Assembly (NCBI RefSeq): GCF_017562075.2
Contig: NW_024427676.1
Location: forward strand, 25,508 to 89,507
Source of the DNA: Anopheles merus
Lineage: Eukaryota; Arthropoda; Insecta; Diptera; Culicidae
Reading direction: 5' to 3'
DNA: 64,000 nt
The position numbers and the translations under genes were made by a program. Numbering within the stretch: position 1 is the stretch's first letter; every line of letters starts with the position of its first letter. The notes beneath the pieces are model-generated. The model ran no database searches. It worked only from the letters and a program-made list of their open reading frames with translations, and was not told the origin of the DNA. Positions 1-13,840 of this stretch are shown in pieces.

Positions 1-342
1 CTTTTAACATAATTTCGACGGCCCCCGGACCCGCGCCGGTCGGCGTCCGTGTGGGAAATGGGCGCGCACCGCACTTTTCTAATGGACCGCTGCCGGCCTA
101 CGAGCGTATCGAGGCACACTATGTGTGTGTGTGTACCCTCCCGCACGGCGGTAAAGGGAAATTTATTTCCACACGCAATCACAAACACACTCACACATAC
201 ACACAGGGGCTAGGTTGAATGGTTTTAACTTTTCAGGTTTTAACACGAAGCACGGGCTACGGGCAGAATTGAACTGCGCCACTTGGGGGGTTTTTGGGGT
301 CGATTAGAATTTATGCTTTTAATGGTTGCACGCCGTAAAACG

Positions 343-363
343 CACACACACACACACACACAC
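343..363. repeat. (CA)n microsatellite
   Basis: Uninterrupted CA dinucleotide run. It creates spurious His-Thr and Cys-Val reading frames on the two strands. Confidence 0.95.
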
Positions 364-1025
364 ATATACACTTTGAAAAGGAGAGAGGGAGAGAAGGTGG
401 AAATAGCGTTCCACGCCACTACTTTCACGCGCACTCAATGCGGCCGGTATCGGAAAAAGGAACGCACGAAATTCGATCTTCACGATTGATGATGATATCA
501 ACAGTTTCGGCAGCGGGCCTGCTTTGCTTGGCAACCGTTGTTGCTCTGGTCACTTTTAACACATACTGAGCGGCTTCCCTTTTTTTTCAAAAAAAAAAAC
601 GCTGGAATTTAAGAACTTTCCCGGGGGGGACGGAGCACTGTATCCGCTCAATAAATACTCCTTCTAACACTCCATTAAAACCCGAACGGAACTACCACTT
701 CATTGCACTGCTGGTTTGGCTGGAAAAGTTACGCCGCGTGGTAGAGCGGCGACGGTTGCGTGTACAACACGACGGAACAAGAGAGGAGAGCACACGCGCT
801 GGAAAAGAAGGGAGGAAGAAGCTGACTTTTATATTTTGTTTCCAATTTTTTTATGACTTTAAGCACCCCCAGCGTTTGGGTGTGTAGTAAGGCTTCGGCG
901 GGGCAGCATAAACTGCACAGTGCACAGTCGCGCACGCACGTCACACAGGCAAGCAACACCAAGCACTGCCACCGGCACACAAAAGAATCGGTGGTGTTCG
1001 TGGTCCGTGCCGGGAGTGGATTATG

Positions 1026-1049
1026 TTGGCTGGCTGGCTGGCTGGCTGG
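1026..1049. repeat. (GGCT)n microsatellite
   Basis: About five perfect tandem copies of the tetranucleotide GGCT. Confidence 0.9.
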
Positions 1050-2060
1050 TTGTGTCGTTTCTGCCCCTCCTCACGACGACGGATATGTGTGTTTAGCCAA
1101 TAACGCGGCGACGGCGGAGCTGGAAATTACGATGGGAACGTTCGGAAGCAGTGGAGAAAGAGGAGAGCACTCAAGAAAGCATAAGTTGGGTATAACTTTT
1201 GTCTTTCTTTTCTTTTCCGCTCGTTTGCTCCTTATACACACTTACATAAACTTACACACACACACACACAATAAATACTTGCACATGTGCACACTGGATG
1301 CGCTTTACCGTGAGCCAAATTGGTGGAAGAAATGCACAGACCCCCAGAAGCCGTAATTTGTTTGTTTGTGTCTTGGAGTTGAGGTTCTTCGGAGTGAAGG
1401 AAGAAGCAAGGAAGGCAGCGGAGAACAATCTCCTTGATGTATTCCCGTTGGTATTGGTGGTAATGCTGCGTGGTCTATGCTACTGAACCGAGGCAGCTGA
1501 ACGAACGAAACACACCCTCTCACCGTACCGTATCGAATTGGAATGGAAAGAAAACAAGCGAAGTCAACCCACGACAATTATCGAGTGCGTGTGAGATTTT
1601 CTCCCCGATACAAACACACGCACACACACACACATAAACATACACACTTTTCACTTGGCTTTTGATTTGCACTTACAACACGTTTGGTGGTTAAGACGTT
1701 TTCTTTTTTCTGCACAAACGCTCAGCCACAACCACACAAAGCAGCAGCACACCCACTAGAAGCATCTGCCGCACCACACCACACAACGCACACTCACTGC
1801 CCTGCTGTGCCCCCCTTTAAAAATGTTGCACTTTGTGTCTCTGCACGCTTTTGTGTGTCATTGACGGTGTAAAGGACGAGAAAGTTATGCTTCTGCTATG
1901 CTACTGGTGCTGCTTGTGCTGCTGCTGCTTCTGCTGGTGGTACACACAACACAGACGAATGGGACCGAACTCACCAACACAGCTGCACCAGCAAACAGGA
2001 TGGCTGTTTTATGTTTTTGGTCAAGGTTTGTACAGCTGTTTGCGTTGGATGTGACACAAG

Positions 2061-4190
2061 GGGGTTGAAATTACCGGTGGATGTTAAAATACTATCGTGA
2101 TAGAATTGTTTATTTTCACATTAGATCTATTAAGATAATTTCATTTGGTCATTGTCGTGACCGAGATTGCCGGGAAGCACGCAGGGACACGAAATTATTC
2201 AATAGATGTGTCAAAAATTGTTGTCACGGCAGTACGCAGCCACTCGTTTTATGAATCGTGTGTTATGGGAACAGGGTGAGTTCAACTGTGGCAGCTGTTG
2301 GCTGCGAGCGTTAGGTTGAATTTGTTTTCCGTTTCACAAATAAATTATTTTCGATACAAAAATGCGTTTTACTGCATTTAGAAGTGATTTTAAGTGTAGA
2401 AGCATTTATAATTTATAATTTATAATTTACCATTAAGAAGTGCTAGGAGGAAATTTTAAAACCAAATTTAGTTATTATTATGCTAAAAAAGCTAAGGCAC
2501 TATTTATTATGATATTTGGTTTTTAATCATGGCTAATGCTTTCGTGGAATTGAATTGAAAAATTTGCATAACAAAGGGATGAAACATAACGCATCCAATA
2601 GAAGGTATCAAAGTTACCATGCTACCATGTTGATCATCAAAACCATTTTTTAATAAATTATAACGATAAATACTTGCCCCTGTCGTGCATGGTTGTCGTT
2701 TTTCTTCTATTTGCTTTACCTCACAGCTGTATTTATCTGCTTCTTATGAACATTTAACAATGTATTATGTCCTATCGCCGTATGTTTGCCGCATGTCAGA
2801 CGGCAAAGTCTTCATCGTTAATGTGTACCGCCGCACTCACCGGCAAAGTAAAAGCAGACTTTATCACAAACCAACAAAACAAATTTTTAGGTAGCAAAAC
2901 AAATAAACATGATTTAAGCGTCTGATGGAAGCCTGCAAGCTCAAAATAAACTAGGTGATACGTGAGTGTCGATTGACATGTGCGCTATGTTTGCCAAATA
3001 GCAAAACTGTCCGTGTTCGGGAAACATTATCTTCCCGGAACTGTTTTCCGGCATCGGAAATAGTTTAAACAACTTTCGTGCGGAGCTGCATGACATGTTA
3101 CAAGATAGCGGCAGATCCGACTTCTACAGACGAAATTCGGTGGTCGAAATGCGGGTAGCGAAACTATCACATCGGGCTGTGCAAACAGTAGACGGCATGC
3201 AACCACTTGTTGGTATTCTCTCTATTCTCGAAAATAAGTTTTAGGCAGAATAAAATCGACACCAGTTAGCAGGCACACAGCCCGTTAGACAGGGTGGCGT
3301 TTCGGCAACAAGCGCGTCAATCAACCGCGTCAATCAACCGCCAGCGAAATTGGCGGCTTTTTCGAAAATAATGTACTTATCGTACCGTTTTGATGATCAT
3401 CAATGTGTGATCGTATACGATCGACAGTGGACAATATTGCATTTTGTAACGGGAAGCATTATATTTGTTGTTTAATGGGTGTGGTTTCTAGTAAATCCAT
3501 TGAAGTTATATAGTTTTATTTGGTTTAAAATAATAAAGAAACACATTTTGATCAAATGACCCCAACAAAATATCTCCACGGTTATCAACTGAGAATTGAA
3601 TTTGGATATATATTAATGTAAAAAAATAGGAAAAATTGTATAGTTAGATTACTGATAACCTCCGATTCAGTATTATCCTTTTTGGTTTCTGTTCTTTATG
3701 GTGTTTTTTTTATCAACCTCAGATTGTAATTTAACTTGTAAATCAGTGTATTTACAATTATAGGATAGTCTCCGTCGTCTAGCGTTAAGTTAAGTGGTAC
3801 AACAACATGACCGTCATGGGATATAATCTTGGTTGGATTGAACCTCTAATAAGCCACCTTGAAGTACCGAACTATATTGTGTTTGGTGAAGCAATCTAGT
3901 CACACAAATTAAGAAGAATTTACCTTTGTCCTAAATCAAATTTAGACCACATTTACTGTCAGTTTTAGTTGTGAAAGAACATTGTCTGTATTAGTCAACA
4001 GTGCATTATGAAATAAGAACCCGTGTGAGGTCGATAATGCTTCTAAGCTATCGTCCATAAAAAGAAACACACACACACATTAAAAACAACCATTAATCAC
4101 ATTCCCACCTGATTTCCCGATGTCAAAACACTCATTTCACATTTCTTCACCAGGGGCCCTCAAAAACGCACCGTTTTACTGCATTCCTCG
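2061..4190. other. AT-rich intergenic DNA
   Basis: No gene seen. The stretch includes a short triplicated TTTATAA motif near 2407-2428 and a directly repeated 13-16 bp motif near 3314-3340. At about 3765-3840 a degenerate block resembles the middle of the SINE copies described elsewhere in this window; this is too weak to call separately. Confidence 0.5.
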
Positions 4191-5200
4191 TATAGCGAAG
4201 AGCATTAATAGCATTGCTCACCCACGAAGAATACGGTACGGCTTGCATCATCGATAAGACGTTGCATTTGTCGGCACACTACTCCCCCTTTGATGCTGCC
4301 TCGCGACTGTGCGCGGTTCGGGAGAGCATTCTATGCTTTATGTTTAAACGGATGCGCCCTGTACAGAGAGTGCCAATACACACTTTGATACACACTTTGA
4401 GCAAACAAATACCAACACTACTACGACTACGTAGGTCAATCGAGCCGCTTGGTTTGTGTTGGTGTGGTGGTGGCTTTGCTGCGCCCGCCGTACGCGGATA
4501 CTACGATACAACATAGTAAGCTCTGGATTACGCGGTAATGCAACTTTATCATCCTTCACATGAAGCACAAAGGAAAGAGAAAAAATACAGAGTGCACTGG
4601 GGGGAAGAAAACACTTACACAGTAAAAATGGCCACCCACCACTCGCAGGACGCACAATTTTTCACATAAAGAACAGACAATAGCACAGCAGCTCCCTGTT
4701 AACTTTTTAGCTTTTCACCGTCTTTCCTTTTTTTCCTCCAACCCACTAACAAAGAAGCACACAAACGCCCCTCACCCCTTGTCGAATCGGTTCGACTTTA
4801 TCCAACTTGAAATGTTTTGTATCACTCGATTAGATGTATCCTGGCGTGTTTCCGGGCTTTACTCACATGCTCACTACATTTCAGCACGATAAACACCGCT
4901 GCACGAACAAATCCTAATGCTACATTTATTCCTTCTGTTTAGCTTAGACTCGCTCGGTTGCTTGGACGGCTGGCAGACTGGCTTGTGTGTACAGTCACGA
5001 TGAGATGACACGGGACAACTGGGCAGTGTGCGTGTGCGTGAGTTTTCTTTCACCCGCGGGGACTGGATATGGAAAAATGGGCAATCGGTGGAAAACTCTC
5101 TCGCGACGCACGTGGCTGCGCACTTTGTGTGTTGCGGATTATGTTAGCTGCGTACTGGCGAATCAACTGTGGTGGAACCGTGGTTGAACGTTCCGTTGGA
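4191..5200. other. GC-richer island, no supported gene
   Basis: Composition rises relative to the flanks and short frames occur on both strands, the longest about 100 codons. None has a recognisable domain, and no donor/acceptor chain joins them. It could be a 5' exon or a regulatory block of a gene outside the window. Confidence 0.35.
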
Positions 5201-7380
5201 AAACCGTTGGAGAAACATTTTTGTTTAATTCATTTTTATTATTTCTGTTTGTTGACCAATAATTTTCTTTTTAAAGATAATACCATTGATCTTTCGTATC
5301 CGTTGTTGTGCTACTTTGTGGGGTGGATATGATTTAAATTACAGCCGTCCCTCCTGAATAATAAAACTAATGATTTAATTTATATCCTAATATTTTCAAC
5401 ATATTACAGTTTCACAAATATTTCAGAATCCTTTAATTGATTGAATCATAAAAAACAATAAGTCTGTAATATATTGCCTTTTAATGACATTTTTAGGAGT
5501 TCTAAATCAAACGGGAAAACTGGAAGATCATTAAATCGTCTGCGATCAATGATAGCGTTCCCCGTAAATCAGAACAGATCATAATTTTTGTTGAGACTAT
5601 AAACTGATCATTCTCATAAAGAAAATGGACTGAAAAAAAAATTATGATACATATTGGCAAAAATAAGTTGACAAGAACGTTTAAAACATAATACATAATA
5701 AAGCGTGAAGTGATTAGTGTATCATTGAACAGAAAAATGAGTTAAGCTTAAACATAAATTAGTAGCGAAATCTGTTTTTTTTCTCAAGAGATCATTTATG
5801 TAGATGCAAAATAAAATAAAAACCCACCAAAGAACGTTTATTGCCATCATTTTAAGCGCTGCTCGGGGAAAAGATTTATGGGAGCACGGTGCAATCGCAA
5901 ATATTTCAAACGGATAATCTCCCGATAGTAAAAGCCCGGGGGGAAAAACGCATCGCTAAAAATAAAAATCAAACAAACCAAAAAAAAAAAAAACCCCAAC
6001 GCCTAACGGGGGTGGATGTGAGTGAAGAACGCGTGAAATCCCGGGTGGTGGTGGTAGAGAAAGCGTTTATGTTTACAAGAGAGTAAGTGATCGTTCGGCG
6101 GCGTATAACATATGCGACGCATTGTCCTCTCGTGATCGGCTAAACTTGTTCCTGCGCTACCCGTAACGCATGCGGCCGATCGGCGCTCTATGAGTGTGTG
6201 TGTGCGTGGTTCTGGACCTCTTAGAGCGATCTTGGAATTTTTGGCCAAGGGGCCGGAATTTTAAATACAGGTTTTTCTATGTCAAGGATTTCTGTATTCG
6301 TGATTAGGATTCAAAATATCGACAAATCGTCTTTACACGTGGTACACGGCTGTTGCTTTCTTGTTCTTTTTATTGCGCTGATTACAATACGTGTGTTCTG
6401 GGTGTTGAGGATGCAAAAACTAGCTAGCTTTATTCGAACGGAAGTTTCATTCGATCTTCACCTTCTAATCGGTAGAAACATGACTTTATTTGAATAACAT
6501 ACACACAAACGCCAATGGAGAGATACTTTTAAAGGTGTATCGTGTATGTTGAGAGACACCTAACAAGCAAAGCGAATTTCTTATCATCCGGCAGTGTGGA
6601 GGAAGTGTAAAATCAAACAGAACGGTAAATCGGAGGAGCGGTCAATAAAGCTAGAAATTTAGAAGATATTGTAGGATTATTGAAATCAGTAAACTGGTAT
6701 TAATGAAAATAACGATCAAAATAACGTTTCTAATAAAAAAAAAACTACATAATAAAATGAAACTATACTTGGAAAATCGTTGCGTGTAATCATGACATAT
6801 TTCCAGGTAAAATAACCTTCTTTTACGATATTCATTATACACGTATGAGAAAAGTGTCATTCTGATGATAATTCAAGTAATCTTATTGAATTATAAATTT
6901 GGCGAAATAATTAAATAAATATAAATACATATACAAGATTTTCCAGGAGTTATCTTAGCTATTAAACACTTTTTTTTACTCTTTCTTCCGTGAAATGAAC
7001 TTAGTGTAATGGGACTCGAACTATATAGCACCCTTTTGGACAAATATAATAAAAAATTCATACAATGGTACAATGAAGTACACTTCCCATAACTAAGAGT
7101 CAACGAAGTGTCCCACAACAATCAGAACCCCTTTGAAACCCTGTTAGTTGAATCAATGTAAACTTATAGTAGGTTAATCGTAGTAATATTATTAGGATTA
7201 AATATAGCAACGTTAATGTTTGCTAAAAAGCCTTACAGTATAAATCATGTCATATCAATTTATCCATTACAGCTATGGATGGAGATTTTGTCGTTGATGT
7301 GTGAGTTTTTTCTAAATATATTTGTATGGTTATGTATTCAAAATTCTCAAATTAATTTCCCATAAACCATTCTAACGGTT
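5201..7380. other. AT-rich intergenic DNA
   Basis: No gene, RNA gene or intact transposon recognised. A slightly GC-richer patch lies at about 5870-6250. Confidence 0.5.
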
Positions 7381-8340
7381 TTCAAATTTTAACCACCAGC
7401 AATCGCGTCCACCGTGCAAGCGCAGCGTGCAACGGACGTTCCGCGACACCCCTTGTCGGCCCTGCCGATGATTGACTTCAGCTGCTAGTCTAGTGTGTGT
7501 GTGTGTCTGTGTGTTTGTATGTCTTGTCGTCGTGCCTTGTAAACCGTATCTCGTACCGCGATACAACCCTCAACAACAACCACAACAACAAAGACCACCA
7601 TTTTTGCACGCCCGTCGTGCGTTGCAATCCGGCACTACGACGGGCTCTCGGTGGGCTCTCGCGCATCGCCCATCGCTCAATCCGATTCGAACGGCCAGCG
7701 AAGGCGAACGTGCGGCTAGCGAACTCGCGCGTCCGAGCAAGCGTGGTGTGTGGACAGAGTTTTGGCAGTGTGTGGTTACGTGCGTGGTTTCATCGTGCTG
7801 AAGAAATACTCGAAACTATCCCAATTCCGTTTGAACAATTCAAACACTTTGTCGCGTGAGCCAGCCAAGAAACCCGAACCCGAGAAGAGTTTTCGGGGTG
7901 CTCCTAATCGAAACCTGTTTGCTGGTGTTGTTTGTGTGGATCGAAATTGTGCGATCTTCCCCATTCTATATTGAGTTTTATAGGTGGATTTGTGGTGAAA
8001 CAAGTTATTGGCCGGTACGGGCTCAGAAGTTGTGTGCCAGTTTCGGGAGTTTCGGGATTTTCGACCGGTCGGAAGTTCCTGCTTCTCCAGTGCGAAACGG
8101 GAGTGAGAGTGAGTCGGTGAGTCGTTTCCGCGTGTGGGTGTAAGTGTGTCTGTGACCGCAATATCTTGTCTGGGGAATTCTTGAATTTCTTGCCCAAAAC
8201 AAAATCGAAGATAATCAACCCCGACAGCGCCCCACAAGCAAAGTTAGCGACGCGGGCTCGTGAGTGATCAACAGCAGTGTGTGTGATCTTACCGGTTAGA
8301 AGGGGCATCTTTGCCGGGCAAGATAGGAAATAAGGTTGGT
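7381..8340 (+). other. Candidate promoter / non-coding first exon (possibly of mth-A)
   Basis: This is a sharply bounded GC-rich island of about 950 bp between AT-rich flanks. Several overlapping frames are open on both strands, which is a composition effect, and none has a domain. A consensus donor GTAAGT lies at 8140-8145. The next strong acceptor with a long pyrimidine tract downstream on the + strand is at 13510-13511, 330 bp before the mth-A start codon. I infer that this may be a non-coding 5' exon spliced across a 5.4-kb intron. No transcript evidence is available here. Confidence 0.3.
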
Positions 8341-11300
8341 TGATTGGTCTGGTTTATTAATTTCTAATCGTTTGACCGCGGAATACTGATCACGTGTAGT
8401 GTGAGGTGTAGTAGTCCTGATTATTTTTGAACATTCGTGCTACTTGTCTGAAGGATCGTACGATCGAGAAACCGGAACTGATGTCGTGTTTATTTGTTTG
8501 GTGAACAGGTCTCCACAGGTCTAACTGGTTGGCACTGAAAGCTCCACTGAAGTTAACTTCAGATCTTCCCGCTCCAGAACTGTGCTATTGAAGGTGATCC
8601 TCGAACAACAGAACAGATCATTGATCCGCTCTGAACACATCCTTGAGCGTGATTCTACCGGACAAGGTTTTACAGTGCATGTCAAGCGTTTATCAGAAGA
8701 ACGACTCAGCCAAATCGGGCAAATGGTACACACTGTCGTTAGGGCTATCGGTGTGTATGAAAGCAACCCAAGATGTACCAAAGAAGTTCGATAAGATATT
8801 GGTTCGTTCGCTTATCAGTCATCGTCGAAGCCGTTAGTGGATAAGTCCGTTGATGAGGAGGTTGGTTCCATTTCGCGCGTGTTGTTTTGCTGGTACCTTT
8901 CGCGCCTCTTTATCAATGAATCAGTTTTTTCTACCTCCGGACAGCCAGTGGACACAGGGAGAGAGACACCGATGAGTTACCCTTGTGGAGCAGCTCTGTG
9001 CGTGCATGTATATGTGGTAATTCGGTCAAATTAAAACCTCACCATTTGGTAACTGTTTGGTTGAAGGCGTATGGTAAACCTGTGCGGGTTTTTTCCTGGT
9101 TGTAACCGGGTTTATGATGCTGATGATGGGCAGGGCAGTCGGGCGGAATCCCGCGTGTTGTATGGAAGTGAAAGGAACTCACCTTGGGGTGGGAGATGCA
9201 TTACGATGCGGGAGAGACACACATCTGAACAGGTTGTGTGTAGTGTGGTTTTTATTTCTCGCTGTCGTATTGATTACTCTTGTACCGATTCCCTGTTTAA
9301 TGGCGCTTGAGTTGAGTACCGGTGAGGCAAAAAGTGACATGTAATTCTGTTTTGTGCTGTGCTCAAACTGCTCCATCATTGTTGAAATTGATGTTCGAGG
9401 GATCGTTGTGCTATAAATACCAGTTTTTTTGGTAATATTGTGTAATTGGTTGCTTGTTGATGAGTTCTCAACTTGATCCTCAGTTCGAAACGAGCGACAC
9501 AACACAATTCAAACACGTTACGATTAACATGTTATTTGGGCAATTCTAACCGTGTTTTGATAAATGGCACAAACCAACCCACACACCGAGGGAGAGACAT
9601 CACGGAACACAGGCACCAACGAAGCCAAAACCCTTGCGGAGATGATGTTTGAATCTCCAAGATTCGTCGCGCTTACATCAACACAGTTTTGGGGACAAAA
9701 CAGTCGCTATACTATTCCACCGCAAAACCGGTATTTTGTGTGAGGGGGGAAAGTGGAATCAAAACAAAACTTCTCCGCTCCCCAGCTCCGTCCACGCGTT
9801 AGTGGTTGGTTGAAATGTTGAAACGCTTTTGTTGGGGATGGGGTTTTTTTTATATATTGTTAAAATGATTTTAGGACGCTTTTGGAAGGTGAGGCTCTTA
9901 ATACGACGTGAAGTACTGATAAATGTTTTATCGGAGAAGAGCATTAAACCATAGCAGGCTAGCCAGAAGGATGGCGATTAAAAGGAGTTGACATTTAAAG
10001 AGGATGCTTAGGAAGCATCAGGAAGTGATATCTTATAAAAGAGTAATTTATTTCCCCAACTAATTGGTTTTGTATTTTTTTTTTTTGGAAAAAAAATAAT
10101 GGTATTCTGTAGACGATCAATTTTAAACTTTGATTCTTTTGCGTGCACAATCTTTTGCGTGTGCTGCCTGATGATCGTTGAAGGATTGGTGAAGGTCACT
10201 TCAAAGCTCCCATAAAATAGACGACCTTTTCAAGGAAAATGTCGACCAAAGAGGAAGAATGGAACAGAGCTGTTTCTCAGTCTAGCCCGAACAGGTTTAG
10301 TGTGCCTGGACAGATTAATTTCACGTTGATTGCCACGCAAGCGGAAGCGAGGTGATCTTCGATTGGGATGCTGTTTTTAGCAGGTTACAGCGGCTCATTT
10401 TGTAACCGGCACCTCAATACAGGCAAAGTATTCCGCATTTCTGAGTAACGCAACCGTTTGCTCGTGATGGCTTTTCCCAGGCAGCGTAATGCACTTCGCG
10501 CTCATCGAGCGCTGGAATTACGCTATTCCACCTGCTAATTATTAATATGCGCTCGTGACACGGCTGTATCCGGTTTGCAATGACAAGGGCTGGGGGTGGG
10601 ATAGTCCCGTTCGCCAGCGGGTCATCTTTCAATGGCAGATCACAGTCAACTTCCATTCCATTGTAAAATGTTTACTATACGGAGACGGGTGGTACAAATC
10701 AGTCGACACATTTTGGTACCTAGTAACCGGGTATAGTGATGCCATGTGTAGCATGGCAACACCGTGTGGATTGTTTTGAATATCTTTCAGCAAACAGCCG
10801 GTACAGGGTAAAGGAGATGTATTTTGGATAGTTTCGCAGAATATGCAGTGTAACAAATTGAAAAGCGGAAGAGCGTAGAGGCATTGTTTAGGGAATGATT
10901 TCGCTACGGGAAAGAAACAATAATGACTGATCGGCTTCGGCCTTGTACTAAGAGATCGCGATCAGACTACTAAGATGTTCATTGGTCATTGGCGAAAGAG
11001 CTTAACCATTTGTAGTGCAAAATTAATTTACAATATTTTTGGAGCTCAGTTTCCCATGTTAATAGCAAATTTCAACACTTCCAATTTGTGATTCAACAGC
11101 TGTCGTAAACTGCTGTGCTGTTGAAAAAACATCTCGCGATCAGTGAACAGTACTGTGAACATTGGAAAATGAGCCGCAAAACAGTGTGTGCATTTGTAAC
11201 CTATTGTTCTTCGTGAATTCCATTGTAAAATTAACAGAAAACACACATTACATTAGAAATTTGAAATGAAATGAAATTTTGATGAATTTGAATTCATTTA

Positions 11301-13511
11301 TATTGCATTTCTTCAAACATCAAATTTATTTTGGGTAATGAATAAATTATCCTTATTGTATCAATTATCACCAATTGTTGATATTATTGTACTCACCTCT
11401 GTTTTATTAAAAATTCTCAAACAATCGAAAATGTCAATATGTTGCTAATCAACCGATTAAAGCTTCAATAATAAAAAGGAAATATCAAGTAATAGATCAA
11501 ACAGAATGGACCGATCACCAATATCGAAAATGTTTGAAATATGTTCGATTTAGTGCTAATTTGCGGCTAAAATGGGAATCGTCTTAAAGTTAAATGGTTT
11601 TTAATTTAATAATTATTGTCTGTGATCTACATTATCATGCAATTCGCCAAATGAAAGTCTCTACTTTGGAGTACAGATTGCATAATTACAAGGTAGATTG
11701 AGCTGTTGCATATTTCCCCATCACCAATTTCCATTCCTGACGTCAGTGCGCGAATAATCGACCGATAATTATGAGAATGTTCATTCCATCTACCGCTTTT
11801 TTTTGCAGCACATTTCCATTAGCGTGATGTGTGCTAGATGTATCGCATTGATCGCGTGCAACACGTGAGATCCCCTCTAGCCGTGGTTTTCACTCGAGGG
11901 AAATTTGTTACGTGTTGATTTATAAAAAAAACTATTTCATTCATAGATCATAGCTGTTGATCTTGTTTTGGTAACATTCTAATTGCTTATTTCCGATGGG
12001 CTATGAATCTTTCAAGCAAAATGGGACAGCTTTGCTTTGCTTTCTACGAACGAGTTCTACACATGATCATGTAGGCACAGTGCAGTTTTACAATGTAAAC
12101 TTGTCTATTTGATCGCTACATACAGAACCGAACAGCTGGAGAACTAGTTTCGGAGAATAGATAATGCTTACCCTTACAGTAGCTTCAAAGCTGGAAAAGC
12201 AAAAGATCGCATTCTAATCGCCTTCCCAGAATCGCGCAGAATGGATAAAAATAAAACACAAATTGCACTCTTTTGCAGCCAACATTACGCTCTAGAGCTC
12301 GCTCTTAACCGTTTCGTTTACCCCCATTGGCGTTTCGAATGGGGTTTTGTTTGTGCAGCAAAAAATGCTTCCTGCCGTTGTTTGTTTGATTTGCAGTCGA
12401 AAGGAAGAAAGACAGAAAGCAAGGAAAGAAACGAGGGAAGTTGTTATCGGGCGTGAAATGAAACATTTCTGTCATGGTAATATCATGCACAGTTTGGGCT
12501 ATTTTCGGTTGATTTTGTTTACTTTAACGCGTAGCGAGGGGTGCTGTGCGATTACAGGCTTGTTCGCACGCTATTTGTTCACACATCTCGTCGATTCGTC
12601 GGAATTATGTCGGCGTTGATCTGGTTGCTTTGGGTGGCGCCAACAGGACGACGCAGCCAAGGATACTGGAAGCCGTACAACGCCGTTGCCGAAAAGGGAC
12701 CAAGTGGAGCGGAAAGGACAACGACAACGACCGTGATGTTAAAATGTTAATTAACGACTTTTATTGAGTTGGCGTCACGCGATGAACACTTGACTGCTTG
12801 GGGACTGAGGACATTGGATTGATGACGTATCTGGCTACAGGAGGATGCTTAGTGGAATGTAATGGTTGTGTTGACATTCAAACATTTTAACAAAAGACAC
12901 TCTTGTTTTACTATCAACACACTGTTATTGATAATTTCTGTACCTGAATGGTTTTATTTTCCACCAACCGTTCATATTACTCAAAAACGGTTGATTTATC
13001 GACCGTTTTACACCACGGTACCCCGATGTTTGCCGTTCCTACTCTTGCAAAGGTCAGAGTTCGAATGCTATTTGCTATTTACTTTAACTCACCTTACACA
13101 ACGCGATACCAATTCATCAAAATTAAACCAATATTTGTCTGTAATTCCCTGCCAGGAAAGCATATTTCGATCACACGTGATACCGACGGTGAGCATAAAC
13201 ACCGTAAACGGCGCTTCTTTGTCTAATAGCATGATCACTCACCGGCGTAAACAGAAGCTCCTCGGCTCAGGTGGTATACGTGAATAACCGTTTCGTTGTC
13301 TCTCTGGGGGAGTTATTTATTTTTTTAAATTTAGGGGGCCCGTTTTTTCCACTATAGAATCGAGCAATGGATTTGAATTTTATTGCCATCTTCCCTGATG
13401 GTGTCCCCGTGTGGGATGTGTGGGTCGAAGGGTCGCCACACCAGTTTTAATTTACGACCATCTGATTTGCTGCTCTTTCTCTGCTCTTTTACTCATTTTC
13501 CTTTCCTCCAG
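8341..13511. other. Upstream region / putative 5' intron of mth-A
   Basis: No supported coding gene. At 8521-8830 two frames stay open and read like ordinary protein rather than repeat, but I recognise neither. A GC-richer patch at 10380-10660 contains several ATTA-type homeodomain-like motifs. The remainder is AT-rich. If the distal first exon is real, this is its intron. Confidence 0.3.
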
Positions 13512-13840
13512 AGAAACCGGACTCGCTCGCTGACCTGCGATAGAAAGGCTGTGGTGTACATAACGCGAACAGAGAAGTGTTTGAATTTCCCGAATCGAGC
13601 CCGTTCTTCCAAAAATTCCACACCGGAACAGGTTTCGGTAGACAGAACCGCTGTCTGTATGCAAAAAAAACCTTTATCTTCGGAAGCTGTGGACGATTTT
13701 TAGCGTGTGCTTTGGCGGGATAAAGATGGACTGCAGGTAGGCGCGAGAAGGAGAAGTGGAAGCGGTAGGAGGCAAAAAAGGTACATATTCCCTCAGTTCC
13801 GCGTGTCGGTGGTTCAGTACGGTTCGAGACGCGAGCAAGG
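13512..13840 (+). other. Putative 5' UTR of mth-A
   Basis: An acceptor AG at 13510-13511 is preceded by about 45 bp of nearly pure pyrimidine. The sequence from there to the mth-A ATG at 13841 could be the leader of the coding exon. Inferred from sequence only. Confidence 0.35.

Larger units (their letters stand above)
1..2060. other. GC-richer island with CA repeats, no supported gene
   Basis: This stretch is richer in GC than the DNA after it and is full of CA/GT runs (for example 343-363 and 1254-1270) plus a GGCT tetranucleotide run at about 1027-1049. Open frames on both strands are short, repeat-driven (His-Thr or Cys-Val runs) and lack recognisable domains. Such texture is typical of mosquito 5' UTR or promoter DNA, so it may belong to a gene on either strand whose coding exons lie elsewhere. 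I see no splice chain that supports a gene. Confidence 0.4.

Noticed and set aside
853..1356. 167-codon open frame on the + strand
   Set aside because: The frame runs through a GGCT repeat and CA repeats, has no domain, and competes with equally open frames on the other strand; it reflects composition.
7472..8308. Several overlapping frames of 95-153 codons on both strands
   Set aside because: All are mutually overlapping in a GC-rich island and no frame has a domain or splice partner. Treated as promoter/5' UTR-like sequence.
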